From assembly GCA_030430995.1 (NCBI GenBank), contig JAUIKA010000056.1, forward strand, positions 1 through 6,902: DNA of 6,902 nucleotides. The letters are read 5' to 3'. A program made the translations under genes and the position numbers. The notes under the pieces were generated by a model. It saw only the letters and a list, made by a program, of their open reading frames with translations, did not search any database and had not been told where the DNA came from. Origin of the DNA: Alphaproteobacteria bacterium (lineage in GTDB: Bacteria > Pseudomonadota > Alphaproteobacteria > Rickettsiales > Rickettsiaceae). This document shows, in pieces, positions 4,481 to 6,902 of this stretch. Within the stretch, counting starts at the first letter, position 1. The number at the start of each line of letters is the position of its first letter.

Positions 4481-6277
4481 ATGAAAAGAATACCCATGTT
4501 TCTGCTGATGTTTATAACAACTGCATTAGCAAAAGACATAATAATAACAGCAGAAAAGCTTGAATATCAAGACAGGCAGATAAGGTCAGATAGAAATGTG
4601 GAGGTTAATGTAGATAATATGCTATTTTTCCTCAGCAACCTCAGAAGCAATGAAGATGAAATATATACTAAAAAAGACTTCTTTAGCTTAATGCCCAAGC
4701 GCCAGATGCTAATGGGAGATAGCCTCTCATATCTCCCTAAACAACAAAAATATTCAGGCCATAATCTAATATTAAAAACTAATAAAAATAATATTCTTAC
4801 CTCCTCTAAAATTAATATAGATAAAAGTAAAATTCAACTTTCATGCGCTTCATTTACAAGTTGCCCAGTGTCAACAAAAACGCCGCCCATATGGTCCATT
4901 CATAGCTCTGAGGCTACTTTAGACAAGAGCTCACATATGCTAAAGTTAAAATTCCCTGTATTTAAAATATATTCTATACCTGTATTTGCTCTGCCTTATA
5001 TAATATATCCAACACATAAAGCGGAAGCAAGATCTGGCCTGCTACTACCTTATATACGCAACTCTGCTATTCACACCCCTTTATATACAAGGATCACAAA
5101 TAATTGTGATTTAACATATACTCCATCCTTCGGGAAAATGGGAATAACAAATAAATTTGACTATAGATATATCACGAGCCTAGGGCAATATAACGTAACT
5201 GCTGCAATTAATAGCCCATTTAGTAGTAAATATCACTATTTAAATTCCAAAGGAGCATTTAAATGGGATTCCATTAACATGAAATATAACATAGTACAAA
5301 GCAATAATGATGAATATTATGAATTATATAATAAAAACATATATTACCCATATATGCTCTCTGATGCAGCGCTAAGCAAGACCCATGATAAAGGCTTTAT
5401 TGATATTTCAAGCAAGCATTTTAAAAGCAGAAATGGTGGCAGTAACCTGAGCGTTCCTATTAGCATAAATGCCACACAATATTATATCCCTGAAAAATAC
5501 CCTGATCTGCTCTTTATAAGGTCCAGAATTGAAAATACTAATAATAAAGATAAATTTGATATCAATTTTGGACTCAGTAAAACTGACTATCTCTCTGGTA
5601 ATATCATAAATTTAAAACTTAACAATAATATTGATCTTCTAAAAGAAAGATTCTCACCAGATTTTCACATCAGCATAAAAAGGCCTTATGTAGCAACAAA
5701 TAATTTTATGTTTCTGCCAGAAATAAAAGCTAACTTTGGTAAAAAGGTCATAAAAAAATATAATCCTAAGAATCTTGATAGAAATAATATAACCCCTTCC
5801 ATAAACGCATTATATTTAAATCAAGATATAAAACTCTTATCTTCTTTAGGTTATATAAAATATTTTGATGGAAGAAACAAGGCAGTAAAAACAAAATTAG
5901 GAGCATATTCTAAAAATACTAGTATATATTGGAGCCACTATAATTATGCTGATGAATATATAAATAACATGAATATCATAGGTAGCTCCATAACTTATAA
6001 CAAACTAGGGCTTAAAAATAAATTGGCCTTATTAAAAGATGCAGCACATATTTCTGGTAAAATTTCATACCAAATTGATGATAATATAGCAGTTAGTTAC
6101 TTCGGAATAAGAAGTCTTATAAAAAAACCTTATGTATTAGAAGATAAGATAAAGCTGACATTTTTGGCAGATTGCATTAAAATATCTCTGAAGCTGAAGA
6201 AATACTTCTCTAAAAAAACTCAATCTGAGCAATTTAGTATCTCTTTAGGAGCAAATTTAATAGGAATTGATTTATGA
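4481..6277 (+). CDS. lptD: LPS-assembly outer-membrane protein LptD (compact form)
   Basis: The beta-barrel of the LptDE translocon that inserts LPS into the outer leaflet of the outer membrane. A signal peptide MKRIPMFLLMFITTALA precedes a likely cleavage before K18. An OstA/LptA-like periplasmic jellyroll follows (ITAEKLEYQDRQI onward, about 20-115). The family's cysteine segment is SCASFTSC (121-128, C122 and C128), followed by PPIWSIHSSEATLD and PVFALPYIIYPTHK then ARSGLLLPYI (183-192). The rest is alternating beta-barrel strands ending with ADCIKISLKLKKYF (C565), equivalent to the conserved C-terminal cysteine region. At 598 residues it is clearly shorter than typical LptD (about 700-800), so strands or loops are reduced, yet the frame is intact. 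The start is set by the signal peptide; no Shine-Dalgarno sequence is visible. The stop overlaps the surA start. Identification is firm for the N-terminal half, while the barrel is diverged. Confidence 0.92.
   Translation: MKRIPMFLLMFITTALAKDIIITAEKLEYQDRQIRSDRNVEVNVDNMLFFLSNLRSNEDEIYTKKDFFSLMPKRQMLMGDSLSYLPKQQKYSGHNLILKTNKNNILTSSKINIDKSKIQLSCASFTSCPVSTKTPPIWSIHSSEATLDKSSHMLKLKFPVFKIYSIPVFALPYIIYPTHKAEARSGLLLPYIRNSAIHTPLYTRITNNCDLTYTPSFGKMGITNKFDYRYITSLGQYNVTAAINSPFSSKYHYLNSKGAFKWDSINMKYNIVQSNNDEYYELYNKNIYYPYMLSDAALSKTHDKGFIDISSKHFKSRNGGSNLSVPISINATQYYIPEKYPDLLFIRSRIENTNNKDKFDINFGLSKTDYLSGNIINLKLNNNIDLLKERFSPDFHISIKRPYVATNNFMFLPEIKANFGKKVIKKYNPKNLDRNNITPSINALYLNQDIKLLSSLGYIKYFDGRNKAVKTKLGAYSKNTSIYWSHYNYADEYINNMNIIGSSITYNKLGLKNKLALLKDAAHISGKISYQIDDNIAVSYFGIRSLIKKPYVLEDKIKLTFLADCIKISLKLKKYFSKKTQSEQFSISLGANLIGIDL
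6262..6265 (+). promoter_or_regulatory. Ribosome binding site for surA within lptD
   Basis: AGGA, 8 nt before the surA ATG at 6274, lies inside the last codons of lptD. It supports the overlapping start. Confidence 0.5.
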
Positions 6278-6902
6278 AACTAAAAATTATCACTTTATTT
6301 TTTACAATATTCACCTTTTCTGCCTCTTATGCAGAGAATAAAATAATAGCTGTAGTCAATTCAGAGGCAATCACTTGTCAGCAGCTAGCAAAATATAAAA
6401 ATCTTTTAGATGTTTTAAAGATACCGAAAGAATCTGATAAGAAAATACTTGATGAATTAATATTACAAAATATATTAATAAAATTCGGGCAGGATTATGA
6501 CCTGAAAGCTAGTAGTGCAGAAATTGCTTCAGCAATAGAAATATTCGAAAAGGAACATAAACTAAAAAGTGGGGCCCTTGCTAAAATATGTAAGGAAAAA
6601 GGCTTAGGTAATATATTATTAAATAAAGTAAAAAGTGAAATTATATTAGCAAAAATTTTAGATGAAGTAATTCCATTACAGGTGAAAATAGGAGATGCAG
6701 ACATACAGCAAACCATAGTATCGCATAATGCAAAAGATGTATTAATAAACGGATCTATATATTATATAGACAATACAAACCCTGAGTCCTATAAAAAATT
6801 AGTGAATATTAGAAATAAGTTCTTAGCGAATACTAAAAAAATTAATGCTGCTATTAAAAATTCAGATATAAAAATAGACCCTGTTAGTAATAAGCTAGCA
6901 AA
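6274..6902 (+). CDS. surA: SurA-like periplasmic chaperone/peptidyl-prolyl isomerase, 3' end cut by window edge
   Basis: 209 codons are open to the window edge. A signal peptide MKLKIITLFFTIFTFSASYA ends before E21. The SurA N-domain follows: NKIIAVVNSEAITCQQL (22-38), then ILDELILQNILIKFGQDYDL (58-77) and KVKSEIILAKILDEVI (118-133), leading to IGDADIQQTI (139-148), the usual link to the first parvulin module. SurA escorts unfolded outer-membrane proteins through the periplasm to the BAM machine, and LptD is a known client. The segment 155-209, where a parvulin domain is expected, shows little of the canonical S-H-I-L start and may be degenerate. The start overlaps the lptD stop as ATGA, with AGGA 8 nt upstream, so the pair is translationally coupled. 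The lptD-surA order matches the widespread cluster, and pdxA or rsmA might follow outside the window. Confidence 0.85.
   Translation, partial: MKLKIITLFFTIFTFSASYAENKIIAVVNSEAITCQQLAKYKNLLDVLKIPKESDKKILDELILQNILIKFGQDYDLKASSAEIASAIEIFEKEHKLKSGALAKICKEKGLGNILLNKVKSEIILAKILDEVIPLQVKIGDADIQQTIVSHNAKDVLINGSIYYIDNTNPESYKKLVNIRNKFLANTKKINAAIKNSDIKIDPVSNKLA

Noticed and set aside
6495..6716. Open frame of 73 codons on the minus strand
   Set aside because: It is antisense to surA, whose signal peptide and N-domain are convincing.

Overview
The window reads as a slice of the chromosome of a low-GC (roughly one third GC by eye, ATA-rich codons) obligately host-associated alphaproteobacterium of the Rickettsiales or a similar lineage. 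The IscS protein carries Rickettsia- and mitochondrion-like blocks (LDYQSTTPLDPRV, FGNPHSRSHSYGW, SPLWEMMQEG). The IscR / NifS-like / IscS gene order is also the one I recall for Rickettsia. The presence of LptD implies an LPS outer membrane, which argues against the Anaplasma/Ehrlichia/Wolbachia branch, whose members lack LPS. The exact genus cannot be told from the sequence.

Left part, minus strand (1 to 2888): an operon transcribed right to left. The order is iscR (Rrf2 Fe-S sensor), a NifS/Spl1-like cysteine desulfurase, iscS, then the first 44 codons of a class II fumarase (fumC-like) running off the left edge. Coupling is tight: a 4-nt ATGA overlap, an 11-nt overlap, then a 31-nt gap. 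The scaffold gene iscU, which usually follows iscS, is not there. The two desulfurases supply persulfide sulfur for Fe-S assembly and thiolation, and IscR would sense cluster supply.

Control region (2889 to 3025): a compact divergent regulatory region. A 25-bp element at 3000-3024 matches the E. coli type 1 IscR consensus at 22 of 25 positions. It contains the -35 hexamer of a good sigma-70-like promoter reading into iscR, as expected for autorepression by cluster-loaded IscR. A second promoter candidate reads rightward. Two perfect 12-bp palindromes lie in this region.

Middle, plus strand (3026 to 4362): a COG2945-type alpha/beta hydrolase, then 2 nt later a GST-fold protein whose C-terminal tail identifies it as a probable FzlA homologue (an FtsZ/FtsW-linked division regulator of alphaproteobacteria).

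Right part, plus strand (4363 to 6902): a 118-nt intergenic region with a palindrome cluster and a perfect TATAAT. It is followed by a compact lptD (LPS translocon barrel) overlapped by 4 nt with surA (periplasmic chaperone, cut by the window edge). This is the start of the classic lptD-surA cluster, in which SurA helps assemble the LptD barrel.

No gene-free stretch exceeds 300 bases. I see no mobile element, CRISPR array, RNA gene or broken gene. The window is mostly conserved housekeeping content, and I do not see a convincing wholly new system. The most interesting signals are the IscR operator/promoter architecture, the fumarase in the place of iscU, and the FzlA-like gene.
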